A stretch of 64,000 bases of DNA, from the NCBI GenBank assembly GCA_002221725.1, contig NJFT01000170.1, positions 1-64,000 of the forward strand. The letters run 5' to 3'. The notes beneath the pieces are model-generated. The model did no database searches, was not told where the DNA came from, and worked only from the letters and a program-made list of their open reading frames with translations. Made by a program: the position numbers and the translations under genes. The stretch is from Scedosporium boydii (taxonomy: Eukaryota; Ascomycota; Sordariomycetes; Microascales; Microascaceae). Shown here piece after piece: positions 9,489 to 20,270 of the stretch; the first letter of the stretch is position 1, and each line of letters starts with the position of its first letter.

Positions 9489-12400
9489 ATGATTACGGCT
9501 TCAAAATTCTACCAGGGCCAGAAAACCCTGACGTTGAGTGGGCCTCTCCAATCTTGGCTGATCCATATGGGATGGTATTCTGATGGTAGCAGCATTGTCT
9601 TTGTCCATGGGCTCAATGGCCATCGAGAAGCTTCATGGACAAGCGGAAAAATTACGGAACCCGCGAGTGTTTTCTGGCCAGAGAAGTTGTTGGCCGAAGA
9701 CTGCCCAACCGCACGAATTCTAATGTACGGATATGATGCAACTCTATCTCTCTTCATGGCCGGACCTGGTCATCCAATTGACATCTTCCGGGCCGGCCAA
9801 GACCTCGTCAACTATCTAGTTACTAAGAGACGAGCCGAAAACGGCCGAGACTGCGTAAGGCGACATGTTTGTCGAGATATATGTCAGATCCTTCAAGCTA
9901 CTGACTTGTAGTCATCAGATCGAGAGACCGATCATCTTCATCGCGCACTCTTTAGGAGGCCTGGTCGTTAAGCAGGTGAGTCTAGGTCACAAGTCTGGTG
10001 AGATCTTAGGTCGTCCTTTGCAAACTGATCATCTCAGGCCATCATAAACTCGCTCTCAGATGTGAATAAAGATCGCGCTTCAATAGCTCAATTCACAAGA
10101 GCAATCCTCTTCTTCGCGACGCCACACCGTGGGGCTATGAATCATCTCGTCAAGGTCGCGAAACGCGTTCTCTCCATCATTGGTTCCGAGAACGTGGGCA
10201 TCTTACAGGTGCTCGACCAGAAGAACTCGCAACTTGAGCAGCTCCACACGAATTTCATGTCCGGAACTAGGACTCTGGAGATCAGCTGTGTTATGAACAT
10301 CCGTGAGGGGTTGTCTACCGCGGGACTTGGTGAGAAGGTTAGTGCAAAAAAGTAATTAGGCCACCTGATCGCGATCGCTAACCAAGTACCTAATCACAGC
10401 TCGTGCCGGACTTTTCGACATATTGTGAGGATCCTTTCTGGGATTCCATCTTCATCTACGCCGACCACAGACAGGTCTGCAAGTTTTCCCAGAGGGACAG
10501 TGGCTACGAGCAAGTTGTCGATAAGCTGAGATGCTACGTGGAGATGGCGAGGGAGTGGAACCGGGCCAGGATCGAGAAACTGAAGCGTGAGTTGGATATG
10601 GAAGAGAGTGATGCGAGCTGTGAATAAACAGAAGGCTGATCAGAGCCCTGGAGCTCGATAATAATATAGCTTCGCTCCCAATCTCTAGCATCCCATTTGT
10701 TGAGAACAGACGATTTGTTCCACGCAAAGCTGTACTTGACCAAGTGATTCAGAAACTAGCGCACACGGACGAGGCGCAGCGCTTGGTGGTATTGCAAGGA
10801 CCAGGAGGCATCGGGTGCGTAGTTTCAATAGAAAGACCCGTCGTGACCGTAACCTGGGGTTTTTTTTTTTTTTTTTACTGACTCGAGTCTTTTGCCATGA
10901 CGCAGAAAAAGCAGCATTGCACTCGCCTATGCTCATTCCGCCGTCGCACAGGGCACCTCCGTTTTCTGGATCAACGCATCGAGCAAGGATGACATTGTGA
11001 GGGGCCTGCGGAACGCTCTGCTTGCCCTCAAGATTAAAGTCCCAGCTGACCTTGACATGCAGTCCAACGCCCTTCGGGTCAAGAAGTGGCTGGAGAATAA
11101 GGGCAACGGCAGCTGGGTCTTGGTTCTTGACAATGCCGATGATCGCTCCGTCCATTTCCAGGATATCCTCCCCAACTGCAAGCACGGGGGTGTGCTTTTC
11201 ACGTCACGCGACAAGCGCCTCGCCTCGGCTATTGGCGCTGCCGAAGTCCCCGTCAGCGTCATGACCGCGACTGAGGCAGTCGAGCTTTACCGGAAGTACA
11301 GGTCCAATACAGGAGAACCCCCCATCCATGAAGCGAACCCCGAAACAGAATCGGCAGATTCACAGTCTCTTGTCCTAGTCCAGAACAGCCAGAGGGATGT
11401 CGAGCGCCTCGTGCAGAAGCTCGGCTTCTTTCCCATGGCCATCGAAAACGCCGCCGCGTATCTGAGAGAGGCGAACCTCATGCCGGGGCCGAATCTCACA
11501 ATCTCAGATTACACGCATGCTTTGGACGAGGCAGTGTCGCTTGACCAATCTGCCAAGGACCAGATCGAGACTATTCTTGGGTTTCAGGAGGCCTTCTCGC
11601 CCTATCCACAAAGTATGTTGTCAGTCTGGGAGTTATCGCTACAGATGTTGATGCGCGAAAGCGAGAGAGGCACAAAGCTTCTCGAGCTCCTCGGATTTCT
11701 AGGGCGGAATGTCTCGGAGGACTGGATCCGAGCTCCAATGACAACTGGGTCTGCCGCGCTTGCGTTCGCTGACGACCGGAAGCACACCCTGAGCAGAGAG
11801 CCGACGACGCTATTGCGTTCCGAGATGTCTTTTCTCCGGAGCCGCGTGACCTATATCGCCACCGCCGCCAAGCTCTGTAACTTGTCCCTCGTGCGAAGGG
11901 TTTACTTGTCCAGCCAGAGGCGTTGGTACCTTGACATGCACCCCCTAATCCACCTCTGGGTTAGATGTCGTTTAGCAGACCGTCCTGCTCACCAGGCGTC
12001 CCTCTTCCGATGGACTGTGCTCCTAAGCGAGTTCTCCATAGGCAGTCCGTTCGTATACCACGCCTTGGAGTCCGCCAAGTCGGATAATCAACAGCCCTCA
12101 ACGGCTTTCCAGTCGCTCGTCAATACCAGAGAGTACGCGTCAGACCTGCCTGTGGAGTGCATCACATTCTACCTATTCATGGCTCTCGATAACTATGGAC
12201 AGAGTTTATGCTTCAATGAGACGACTGCCAACGCCCTTCTTGCTTCCGTAGCACAACAGGAGCGCGAAATAGCCGGGCTTCTAGTGAGACTTGGGTCCGC
12301 CGTCTTCCACTTATACCGGCAGTGTGAGGGGAAAGACAAAAATACCGAGGACGCTCACGGTTCACGGGATTACAATCTCACCTTCTGGGCTGACGTCGAA

Positions 12401-14269
12401 GTCACGGCTGACGCGCTGTGTTCCGCCCCATATGGCTTCACCGAACAGCGAATTCAAACCATGGTAGATACCTTAGCATATCTCATTAGTTGCTGGTGGA
12501 AGACAGTGCCCAGCCCGGGGCTCCAAGAGCTAGATGCTATCGCAAACCGTGAAAGCCGTCTCTCTCTCCAGATCTCGGCCACTCTCGCCTTCATGAACCG
12601 CTTTTGCAAAAACAACATGGCTGAGGACATGCTCCACTCGGCTCGCGGGCCTGCGTTGGCGCACTCCATCTTCCAATATCTACCTCTAGACCAGTCGGTC
12701 TCCCTCCTCGAGTCACACTTGAACACGGCAGTGTACACCCTTCCGGCCTTCAAAGCAGTCGAGTACTTGGACGGACTGATTAAGGGTCTGAACAACCTAG
12801 TCGCGAGGAAGCATCCAGGGCCGTGGGGAGAAAAAGCCTGGGAGACGTTTGTGCACTGTATCCGCCATGAGCACATCCACGATGCCCTATACTCGACCAC
12901 CTCCTACGGGTGGCATCAGGGAGAGTTCCTGCGCGACAACCCCCAGTCTGTGTACGCCGTACACAACCAGCGCAGACTGCGCGAGACACATGAAATGCTC
13001 GCAAAGCTGCTCTGGGTCTCCGGTCTCCGGGACAAAGCCGATTGCGTACTGTCCCATTATATCCTCTTTGTGAGCGACTTCAAGGTGACGACGGACGCAC
13101 CATCGTCTTCGTCGCGGCAGCCCACGACACCGTTGCCTGCCCATTGGTACTGTGTGGCTGAGGATTTACAAAGTCTAATATACCGCTTCCTCTGGGAGAT
13201 TTCAGAAGATGAACTGCCGCAGGGGGATCGCGATAATAATAACGCTATCGAGTTTGCCGCTTTGCTGGTCTCGGGCTATCTGACGCTCATGAGGATGCAT
13301 TTCGAATGGGTCAAGACCCATGAAGAACTTCACTGTTACTACGAGGCTCTACCTGACTTCGAGTGGGATAACGCCAAAGCGCTTTCTCTGCTCGCCGAGT
13401 TTCTCCTTATGAGAAAGGATCTGGTCGGCAGGACAGAGGTGTTTGAGGCTGTTGGTGATGACGAAACGTGGAACCACCTCAAGCGCCAGCTGGCCACCCG
13501 AGCAGAAGTCTTCGAGTCACTCGCCGAGTTCTCGTGCGTGATGCCCTACAAGTTACTCTTGGGTGCATCTGCGGACACTACCCGCCCACTCACCGACTGG
13601 TTGGAGATTTTCGACGATATCTTCCAAACCGACTATGTCGACAACGTTGAAATGGGGAATATAATCGCGGAAAACACTCAGCGGCCCTCGGAGCCAGAGG
13701 AATCGGCAGATACTACTTTGTTAAACCCTAGTGCAGTACCTCTCGAGGCCGACCCTGTTGTACTTGGCAAAATGACGGCATTTTGGTTAGCGCTTTGCAG
13801 AGGCCGAAAGGAGCTCGCAGTGCGTGAGAAGGAGTCGCATCGTCTAGCGACGTGGCTCCGTGACGCGGAAGAGCGAATGCCCATTCCCGCCCGCCTTAAG
13901 TCTTCAGACCCAGCTCGTAGCTTATACTGTGAACTTTTGCAGACATGGGAAGGGGATCTAGAGGACCTTACACAGACTCTTGCGGCTCGGAATCTGGATA
14001 TCAGTCAGAGTTATGAGGATTTGCCGATAATGAGGCTGCTTGGGGTCACAGAACCCGGAACCGATGACGATACAACCGATCGGCAACTCACCTACAAGGA
14101 AGTCAGATTTCTAATCAAAGAGCAGGGAGAAGCCTTCTTTGAGATGCCAGACTTGCACTACGTACAGTTCGACTCGGCGACTCTTCATGAAGACCTTGCG
14201 GGGGGATCAGATCCAGGGAGTGCTATTGTTGTTCCGATGCCTGCGTTCCACCTGTCGGAGTTGGGTTAA
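9489..14269 (+). CDS. Fungal NLR: SesB-like alpha/beta hydrolase + NB-ARC STAND protein, ~1470 aa
   Basis: Proposed exons are 9489-9854, 9919-9975, 10038-10337, 10400-10586, 10670-10814 (or from 10646) and 10906-14269. The exon 4/5 junction is the least certain; the others have clean phases. The N-terminal ~270 residues are a lipase/esterase-like alpha/beta hydrolase: IVFVHGLNGHREASW near the start, nucleophile motif IAHSLGGLVVKQ, then ILFFATPHRG. This is the SesB-type effector of fungal NLRs. An NB-ARC NTPase follows: P-loop GPGGIGKSS (split by an intron holding a T17 run), Walker B WVLVLDNADD, a sensor region GGVLFTSRD and a GLPL-like LGFFPMAIE. The remaining ~900 residues are helical without recognisable ANK, WD40 or TPR repeats. 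STAND proteins oligomerise on ligand binding and trigger the N-terminal effector, often in heterokaryon incompatibility. The start could also be Met at 9567, in the same frame. Confidence 0.82.
10860..10876 (+). repeat. T17 homopolymer in the P-loop intron
   Basis: A run of 17 T lies in the intron 10815-10905 that splits the NLR P-loop codons. The run is upstream of a TACTGAC branch site and CGCAG acceptor, so it may act as polypyrimidine tract. Confidence 0.85.
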
Positions 14270-16025
14270 CTTGAATTTAGGTTGATCAAGGAGCAGAAGA
14301 GAAGCTGTAAGATGCCCGTTTTTTGTGTTTATTCACGCTTGAGGGCCAGTCCTGTTGGTAGTTGGTAGTTTAGGGGGCTGGTGGCGGTTGAACATTGCTA
14401 TAATTGTGTCAGAGAGACTACACGTATCTATGCAAGTTCGTACTCCTTCACCCAAACTTTTAAGTCCTCAGTGGTATCCTAAACTCACGAGGCGGTCGCG
14501 GCCGAACCGTCCACAAGCGGTCATCGAGCAGTGCAATGTCGCCACGGTTTAGCCGGCGATCAAGCTCCGGGCCAACGTCAACGTCGAGGGTGACGTCGAG
14601 GCCGGCACGACAGAGCACCGAAGATGGCCTTGGTTTACCTCTACATTGACTTTGATCGTATCCGGGACATCAAATGGCATTTTGCATTCCGGGGGTATTC
14701 TTGGAGTCCCGCTGCAGGAGAACGGGGACGAACAAGATGATGGTGATGAGGAGGAGGAGGGGCGTCGACGGACGAGGGCAGGGTGGACTCGCGCGGTTCG
14801 AGCGAATCGTCGCCAAGTTGCTGGAGGCCAGCGCGCTGGCGCCCGAGACGAACAGCCCCGACAGAAGACTACTCCTTTCTCCTGAAGGAGCTACGAACTT
14901 TTTTCCTACGCCAGGTGGGAGATATGCCTCATCTCGGCACGGAGCACGTGAGAACCCTCGTCTCGGGGATACCCAGCCGCTTTGACTTTACTAGACAGCC
15001 CGAGGCTCGGCAAACCTCAGCCGTGTCCGCATCCGGCCTGGTGTTAATGAGGACAGTAGTTCTTCCTTCCCGAAAGCCGGGGAGATGTATTGTTTATCTA
15101 GTAAGTTTGGCTTTGGCTTTGGCTTTCTCTGCCCCCCTTTTTTTTTCGGCGTATTCATGTTGGAAATTAATATAAAGAGTCCCTTCTCAATGCAGAATAT
15201 ATCTCTATTGAGGGGGAAGGGGGTGGGGGCTGCTACGTAGGCATTTGTTACCAGCATCATGGCCTTGATTGTGGACCTCGTGTCGTGAGGACCTCCTCGA
15301 ATGCCGGCGTCACGGGCAGCCGGTATCGTTAAGTTTCGGTGCGTTTGCGTGTCTGAAGCGAGAAGCTTAGATAGATCATAGAGGTATAGAAAAGTTTTTA
15401 TTGCGAACAATTCACGTCGCGATCGAGCAGCTGGTGATACGCGGTGCGTAAGGGCCGGGGCCCATGTGGATGTCATCAGGATGCTCTCCCAGAATCATGC
15501 CATCATCGCTGACAACGATGAAACGGACGCCCCTTCACCTTGCAGCATAGAGCAATACAGGTCCCCAATCCGATCTTTCAATATTTCCTTTTCCTTTTTT
15601 TCCCACTTGAACAACCCCTGAGGTACCTGAGCAGGGGGAGCGAGGTGTTGCAGGGGTTCCCGCCACGGTATTTGCCGTCTCTGTCCGTTGGGACGGAGTT
15701 TATCTAGTTTACCTATATTATAAACTCCGCCGAGGACGACGAGTGATCCCCTGATTGATCATCAGATCAGGCACCCGCTACGAAGTAAACGATTAGCGAA
15801 TAACCTCGAGTTTTCTCAGCGTTGGATGACGCGTAAGACAGACACAATGCCCAGATGCCCCGCATTTCGACCTCCGATGTTCAAAGTGACCCAAGGGACA
15901 CAGCCACCCGCTTCCTCTGTCACCGACCGACTCTTCTTTCTTTTTATTTCTATTTCTTTTATTTTCCTATATCTTACGTTCCCCAACGATTAACATATCC
16001 TCCGCTTCCACTGCACGTTTTCATC
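14270..16025. other. Intergenic, 1.75 kb
   Basis: The first part is the NLR 3' flank. Open frames at 14640-15180 and 15476-14991 (minus) show no recognisable domain, splice pattern or coding bias. The pyrimidine-rich stretch at 15930-16022 probably belongs to the 5' UTR of the following gene. Confidence 0.45.
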
Positions 16026-16604
16026 ATGGGCCGCTGGTCCTACCTCGATACTGACGCCGAGCGTCTGCCTGAGGGTATGACACGCGTCGGCTACGACGCC
16101 GATACGCAAGTTTACAGATATCTGGACACGACCGATGGTAGCTACTGGGAAGGCGCACCCGGTTGCCGGTATGGAAAGCTATTTCGGGTCAGGGATACGG
16201 CGACCCCGCTCGAATCCGTCGTAATTGAAGACAGGGTCCAGGGCGAGGAGCCCCATCCGGAGCTGAAGGAAGGCATTTGGGAACCTCAAAACGCGTCGGA
16301 GGTTCCCCGTCAACAAGATAATCTCGTACAAAAATTCATTACCAGATGGAATTCGATTAGGCGCTTGTCGCGATCGAGTTCGACGACGTCTGCAACGGTC
16401 GTTGACGAGAACGACACTGCTACCAAACCTTCACTGGATTCGAAGACCGAGAAGCATGGGGAGCAGAGCCCACCACCTCCAAAGACATCAAGCCTTGTCC
16501 AATCTCCAACCGTGATTGACAGCCCAACTCTTGAAAAGGACGACGGGGGGACACTGTCGAAGATTTCATCCGGGGAGACGTCATCACTCAACTGTGCTGA
16601 GTAG
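16026..16604 (+). CDS. Conserved-looking fungal protein of unknown function, 192 aa
   Basis: This is a single exon. I chose the Met at 16026 (MGRWSYLDTDAERLPEGM), although the frame is open upstream to 15855. The upstream part encodes a pyrimidine-tract artefact (many Phe/Tyr/Pro) typical of a 5' UTR. Residues 1-60 form a compact aromatic and Gly-rich module with RVGYDADTQVYRYLDTTDG and YWEGAPG. From memory this module recurs in many ascomycete proteins of unknown function. The rest is Ser/Thr/Pro-rich and probably disordered. There is no signal peptide or TM segment. No function can be assigned. Confidence 0.65.
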   Translation: MGRWSYLDTDAERLPEGMTRVGYDADTQVYRYLDTTDGSYWEGAPGCRYGKLFRVRDTATPLESVVIEDRVQGEEPHPELKEGIWEPQNASEVPRQQDNLVQKFITRWNSIRRLSRSSSTTSATVVDENDTATKPSLDSKTEKHGEQSPPPPKTSSLVQSPTVIDSPTLEKDDGGTLSKISSGETSSLNCAE

Positions 16605-17005
16605 ATTGTCCATTGATGGTGGATGATGAGGGTCATGAATCATGATTCAGACGATACCATCATTTTACAGACCAGCGCAACGGAGATTTTTGCTCGGATA
16701 TCTTCACTTTTTGTTCTTTCGAATTTTATTTAATTTTTTCTCGTTTCTTTCTTCTCTTTTTCAGGTCATTTCATGCAGCCATAGGAAAATTGTGTGTTCC
16801 CGTCAACCGCATTTACGACAAATCTAGTATTACATTCATGACTTAATTATAGTCACTCAGTTTGAACATCCATCAATCTATTCTTTATCAATGTATACAC
16901 ATTCCCAGCAGTGACTTTGCTAATGGCTCACTCTATCACCTTTTCAACTAATGATACCAAGACAATGGCAGCTATTATGTTTAAGCCAGCCTCAAATGCT
17001 CCCAC
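16605..17005. other. Intergenic, convergent 3' ends
   Basis: The 400-nt interval is AT-richer than its surroundings and consistent with two opposing 3' UTRs. Nothing else was seen. Confidence 0.45.
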
Positions 17006-18181
17006 TTACTGATCGACAATGAACCCATCCCGGTGGGGCCGCATCCTGATCGGTTGAACAAGCGGTGGTCGAATCTCTTGAGCATTCTGCACCAGATTGA
17101 TTCCAAGGCCAGGCCCTGACGGAATATCCACAAAGCCACCCTTGGGCAGGGGCACATAGTCCACGATATCACTTCCTAGGTGTTTCGTTGTGCTTTCGAA
17201 CACGCCGGCCTCGAACCCGGTAGCGTACTCTTGAATGGCAAAGTTGGGGATCGCCGCCGCAACCTGAAGACACGCGGCCAGTCCGATTGGCGAGAGAGGG
17301 TTATGCGGTACGACCTGGACATGGTTGGCCTCGGCCATGGCAGCGACCTTCTTAGCGCCAGTGATGCCACCGCAGACGGCAACGTCGAGGCGGGCATACT
17401 CGACGGCATCGCGCGCGAGAAGGGCTTGGAACTCGTAGATTGTGCAGAACCGTTCTCCCGTCCCAATCGGAACTGAGATGCGACTTGCTACGCGAGCCAT
17501 GGCATCCGCATTCTCAGGTCGGATGGGATCTTCGACCAGCATCGGGTGGGTATCCTTGATGCCGTTGCAAAAAGTGATGGCCTCGGCGGGGGTCAGGCGC
17601 CGGTGCAGCTCTACGAGGAGATCCACTTTGTCGCCCACGACTTGGCGCATCTTTTTGACATTCTCAATGGCGTCCTGCATCTTTTGAACGTGTGTCTTAA
17701 AGTACACCTTATCGGTGCCCTCGTCGAGGAAAGGGTTGATGTGGCCGAAGGCCGTAAAGCCCAAGTCCATTTTCCTCTTGCACTCGTCGAGCACCTTTTC
17801 AATCGTGCTCTCGTAAATGTGTCCGTAGACTCTTGCCTTCGTACGGCACGCGCCACCAAGGAGATCATAGATCGGGACTCCAAGAGCCTTGCCCTTGACG
17901 TCCCAGAGGGCGATATCGATTGCGGATATGGCGGAGTTGATGGCTAAGCCCTGGAAGTAGCTGAAGCGGTGCATGACATTCCAGTGGTGTTCGATGTCAA
18001 AGGCTCGCTTGCCGACGAGGTACTCCGCGAACCGCTTGATGCATGTCGCTGCCGCTTCGATGTGGCCCCATATTCCGGCCTCGCCGTAGCCCACGATACC
18101 TTCGTTGGTGGTGATGCGGCAGAACATAAACTGGCCCACGTGGAGGGGCTCCACGGTCTTGATTATCTGTTCCTTAACCAT
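17006..18181 (-). CDS. Enolase-superfamily sugar-acid dehydratase (galactonate dehydratase-like), 391 aa
   Basis: This is a single exon. The frame also has a Met at 18211, but Met 18181 (MVKEQIIKTV) aligns with the usual N-terminus of the family. Typical mandelate racemase-subgroup features are present: the N-terminal capping domain with GYGEAGIWG, SAIDIALWDVKGK before the barrel, and the metal ligands. The ligands are E191 in VELHR, E217 in VEDP and E243 in GTGER. The general acid/base histidines H193 (E-L-H) and H293 (PHNPLSP) match the D-galactonate dehydratase pattern, where these positions are D-F-H and P-H-C-P-L. The expected reaction is Mg-dependent beta-elimination of water from an aldonic or uronic acid, giving a 2-oxo-3-deoxy acid in the cytosol. 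The exact sugar cannot be read from sequence. It is the first gene of a five-gene catabolic cluster. Its promoter carries five CCGG motifs. Confidence 0.88.
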   Translation of the reverse strand: MVKEQIIKTVEPLHVGQFMFCRITTNEGIVGYGEAGIWGHIEAAATCIKRFAEYLVGKRAFDIEHHWNVMHRFSYFQGLAINSAISAIDIALWDVKGKALGVPIYDLLGGACRTKARVYGHIYESTIEKVLDECKRKMDLGFTAFGHINPFLDEGTDKVYFKTHVQKMQDAIENVKKMRQVVGDKVDLLVELHRRLTPAEAITFCNGIKDTHPMLVEDPIRPENADAMARVASRISVPIGTGERFCTIYEFQALLARDAVEYARLDVAVCGGITGAKKVAAMAEANHVQVVPHNPLSPIGLAACLQVAAAIPNFAIQEYATGFEAGVFESTTKHLGSDIVDYVPLPKGGFVDIPSGPGLGINLVQNAQEIRPPLVQPIRMRPHRDGFIVDQ

Positions 18182-18557
18182 CTTCGATCTCGTCAATGGT
18201 GTCCCTTGCAAGGTCGATGAGTCGGACTACCCACTGTGAATGGTGTATAACGATGTTTCCTTTGCGAATGTGAAGATGTGTGTTACAAGGTTGAATTTGG
18301 GTCTTTCTACGGCATCTTGTGTCCATATTTAAATCACGAAGGGCTCCGATATATTTGACGAAGTGCCCAAGTTCCACTTCCTTGCCGGATGGTCCGCCTC
18401 CTTAAAATTGCCGATATCGCAGATGAGGTCTGATGGAATCGTAAGCCCGAATGGGACCAAGATTTGCGATGGCATCAAGTTTGTTTGGAGGGGATGCGCC
18501 AGGCATGTGCCGTGCACTCCCGCGATTCTCCGGTGCGGCTATGACTAAGGACTCGTT

Positions 18558-18619
18558 CCGGATATATTTCCGGATGTGGCAGTGATGATAGCCGGAAATG
18601 GTGCCGGGGCTATAGCCGG
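18558..18619. promoter_or_regulatory. CCGG array upstream of the dehydratase gene
   Basis: Five CCGG tetramers start at 18558, 18570, 18592, 18604 and 18616, with spacings of 12, 22, 12 and 12 bp. Two have the form TCCGGATR. Zn2Cys6 regulators bind CGG/CCG triplets, and such a regulator is encoded in the cluster. The array lies 377-438 bp upstream of the dehydratase start. Binding is inferred. Confidence 0.55.
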
Positions 18620-18737
18620 CGTCACGGCGTCAGGACCACATTGGCTAAGAGTCCTAAAGCGCACAACAATGATTCACAGCAAAAAGAATATTACGGCCTC
18701 TGTGGCGGCGTTAATGAATGTGCACAACATTATGTCG

Positions 18738-19996
18738 CTATGGGAAGACTACATTCTGCTGCTCCCTGACATTATCCAGCAGCACGCCCTTTTCCAGGGC
18801 CGAACGCACGTTTGCGATGCAGCGTTCTTCCATCTTTAGGTGAGTCTAGTGCCCATATTGGAAGTTAGCGCATTACTTATCGTTACCGCCACAGGATAAT
18901 GGCCAGAAAATACCTCGACTGTGTAAGTCCCGAGGTGCGGCAGAAGCATCGCCCGTGGGTGAGCTAGTAAACCGGGGTGTACTAAGGGCTCATTTTCGTA
19001 GACGTCAAGCCCGCACGACCACGCTTTACCAGTATTCAGAGCATCAACGAGGGCATCTTCGTTTATTATGGGACCGCGTGATGTGTTTACGATTATGACG
19101 CCTTGCTTCATTTTGTCGAATTCAGCAACAGAGATGAGGTATCTCGTGTTAGCCTAGAAATTTGGTTAGAGTTTGCTTTGTCGAACAGTCGTAGCTGATA
19201 ACACATACATTTAACGGTAGACAGATCGAAAGCACGTCGCTTTTCTTCAGCAATTTCTCGAAGTCGACGAATTCGGCCTCTATGACGTTGGCAGACTTGA
19301 CCCTGTTGTGGTAGATGACCTTCATGCCAAAGATGCTCGCTTTTCTAGCCAGGTTTCTGCCAACACCACCACATCCTAATATACCAAGGGTCTTGCCCTG
19401 CGGATCGTGGCCAAGAGGCGGCTTTTGGCTCCCACGCCATTCGCCATTTCTCAGCGTCGTTATTCCCTGGTTAAAGCCTCGAAGCGCCCCGAGGATTAGG
19501 AACATGGTAGTATCTGCGGTGGCATCGTTCACGGCTCCGGGCACGTTTGACACCCGTATCCCTCGATGTGTGCAAGCATCGACATCGACTTGATCGTATC
19601 CAGCTCCTTGATTCCAGAACAACCGAGCCTCAGCTATGGCGTTTCTTGATGACCATGTAGGGATTTCTTTTTGGCTTACCGCTATGGCAGATAAACTTGA
19701 CCGTGCACGGCAACGCCTGGATAAGTTCTTTGTCGAATGGGCCGGTAATTTCTATGCTGTAGAAAGTTCGGTAAATGGCCGTAACGCCGTCAAAGCCGCC
19801 TTCCAGGGACTTCTTTATAAACCCCTCGCGAGTCACGTCTCCCACGCCAACCAAGTCTGCGAATTGCGACAGACGTGACCATGCTTCCTTGGCGCTGTGA
19901 CGGAGGTCAGCGACAGCCTCGAAAATGCCGATCTAACTTGGAATGATAGACGAACTGGACAATTTCACCTAGTAGCAAAACCTTTGGCCGTGTCAT
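18738..19996 (-). CDS. D-isomer-specific 2-hydroxyacid dehydrogenase (N-terminal junction unresolved)
   Basis: Clear exons run from about 19898 to 19680, then 19606-19209, 19153-18914 and 18833-18738, with phase-consistent introns of 73, 55 and 80 nt. The family pattern is complete. A catalytic-domain start ends in ICHSGAGYDQVDVDAC. The NAD-binding motif is LGILGCGGVGRNLARKA. The substrate/catalytic residues are Arg in NTSRGPI, Glu in DVYENEP and His in LLPHLGT. The enzyme should interconvert 2-oxo and D-2-hydroxy acids with NAD(P)H. A likely first exon (MTRPKVLLLG) starts at 19996. No canonical donor/acceptor pair joins it in frame to the next exon, so either the model or the gene is damaged there. 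It lies downstream of the regulator gene on the same strand, with a CCGG-rich promoter. Confidence 0.8.
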
Positions 19997-20087
19997 CAGG
20001 CAAACGTGTTCATCCAAGTAAACCATTTCACAAGCCGATATCTAGGTCAATGTTGAGGACGGTGCCATCATTAAGAATACCACCAGG

Positions 20088-20186
20088 CCGGGACTACAAG
20101 TGGAAAATACCGGACCAAGGTGAGTGGAAATACCCGGGACTCTTGTTTCATTCCCGGAGGCCCGCTTTATTACCCGGCCTAACCGG
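20088..20186. promoter_or_regulatory. CCGG array upstream of the dehydrogenase gene
   Basis: Six CCGG tetramers start at 20088, 20110, 20134, 20154, 20174 and 20183. Five are spaced by 20-24 bp, about two helical turns. The array sits between the dehydrogenase start and the regulator stop codon. I read it as a candidate operator for the cluster's Zn2Cys6 protein. Confidence 0.55.
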
Positions 20187-20270
20187 ATACACTGTTAATA
20201 TTCTGATCAGCCTCGACGCCCATGATCCTTCTGCTGCCATTCCCAAACGACATAATCCGATCAATCAACA

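Noticed and set aside
14646..15175. Acidic and Arg-rich frames downstream of the NLR
   Set aside because: Several overlapping frames are equally open and none shows a domain or splice continuity.
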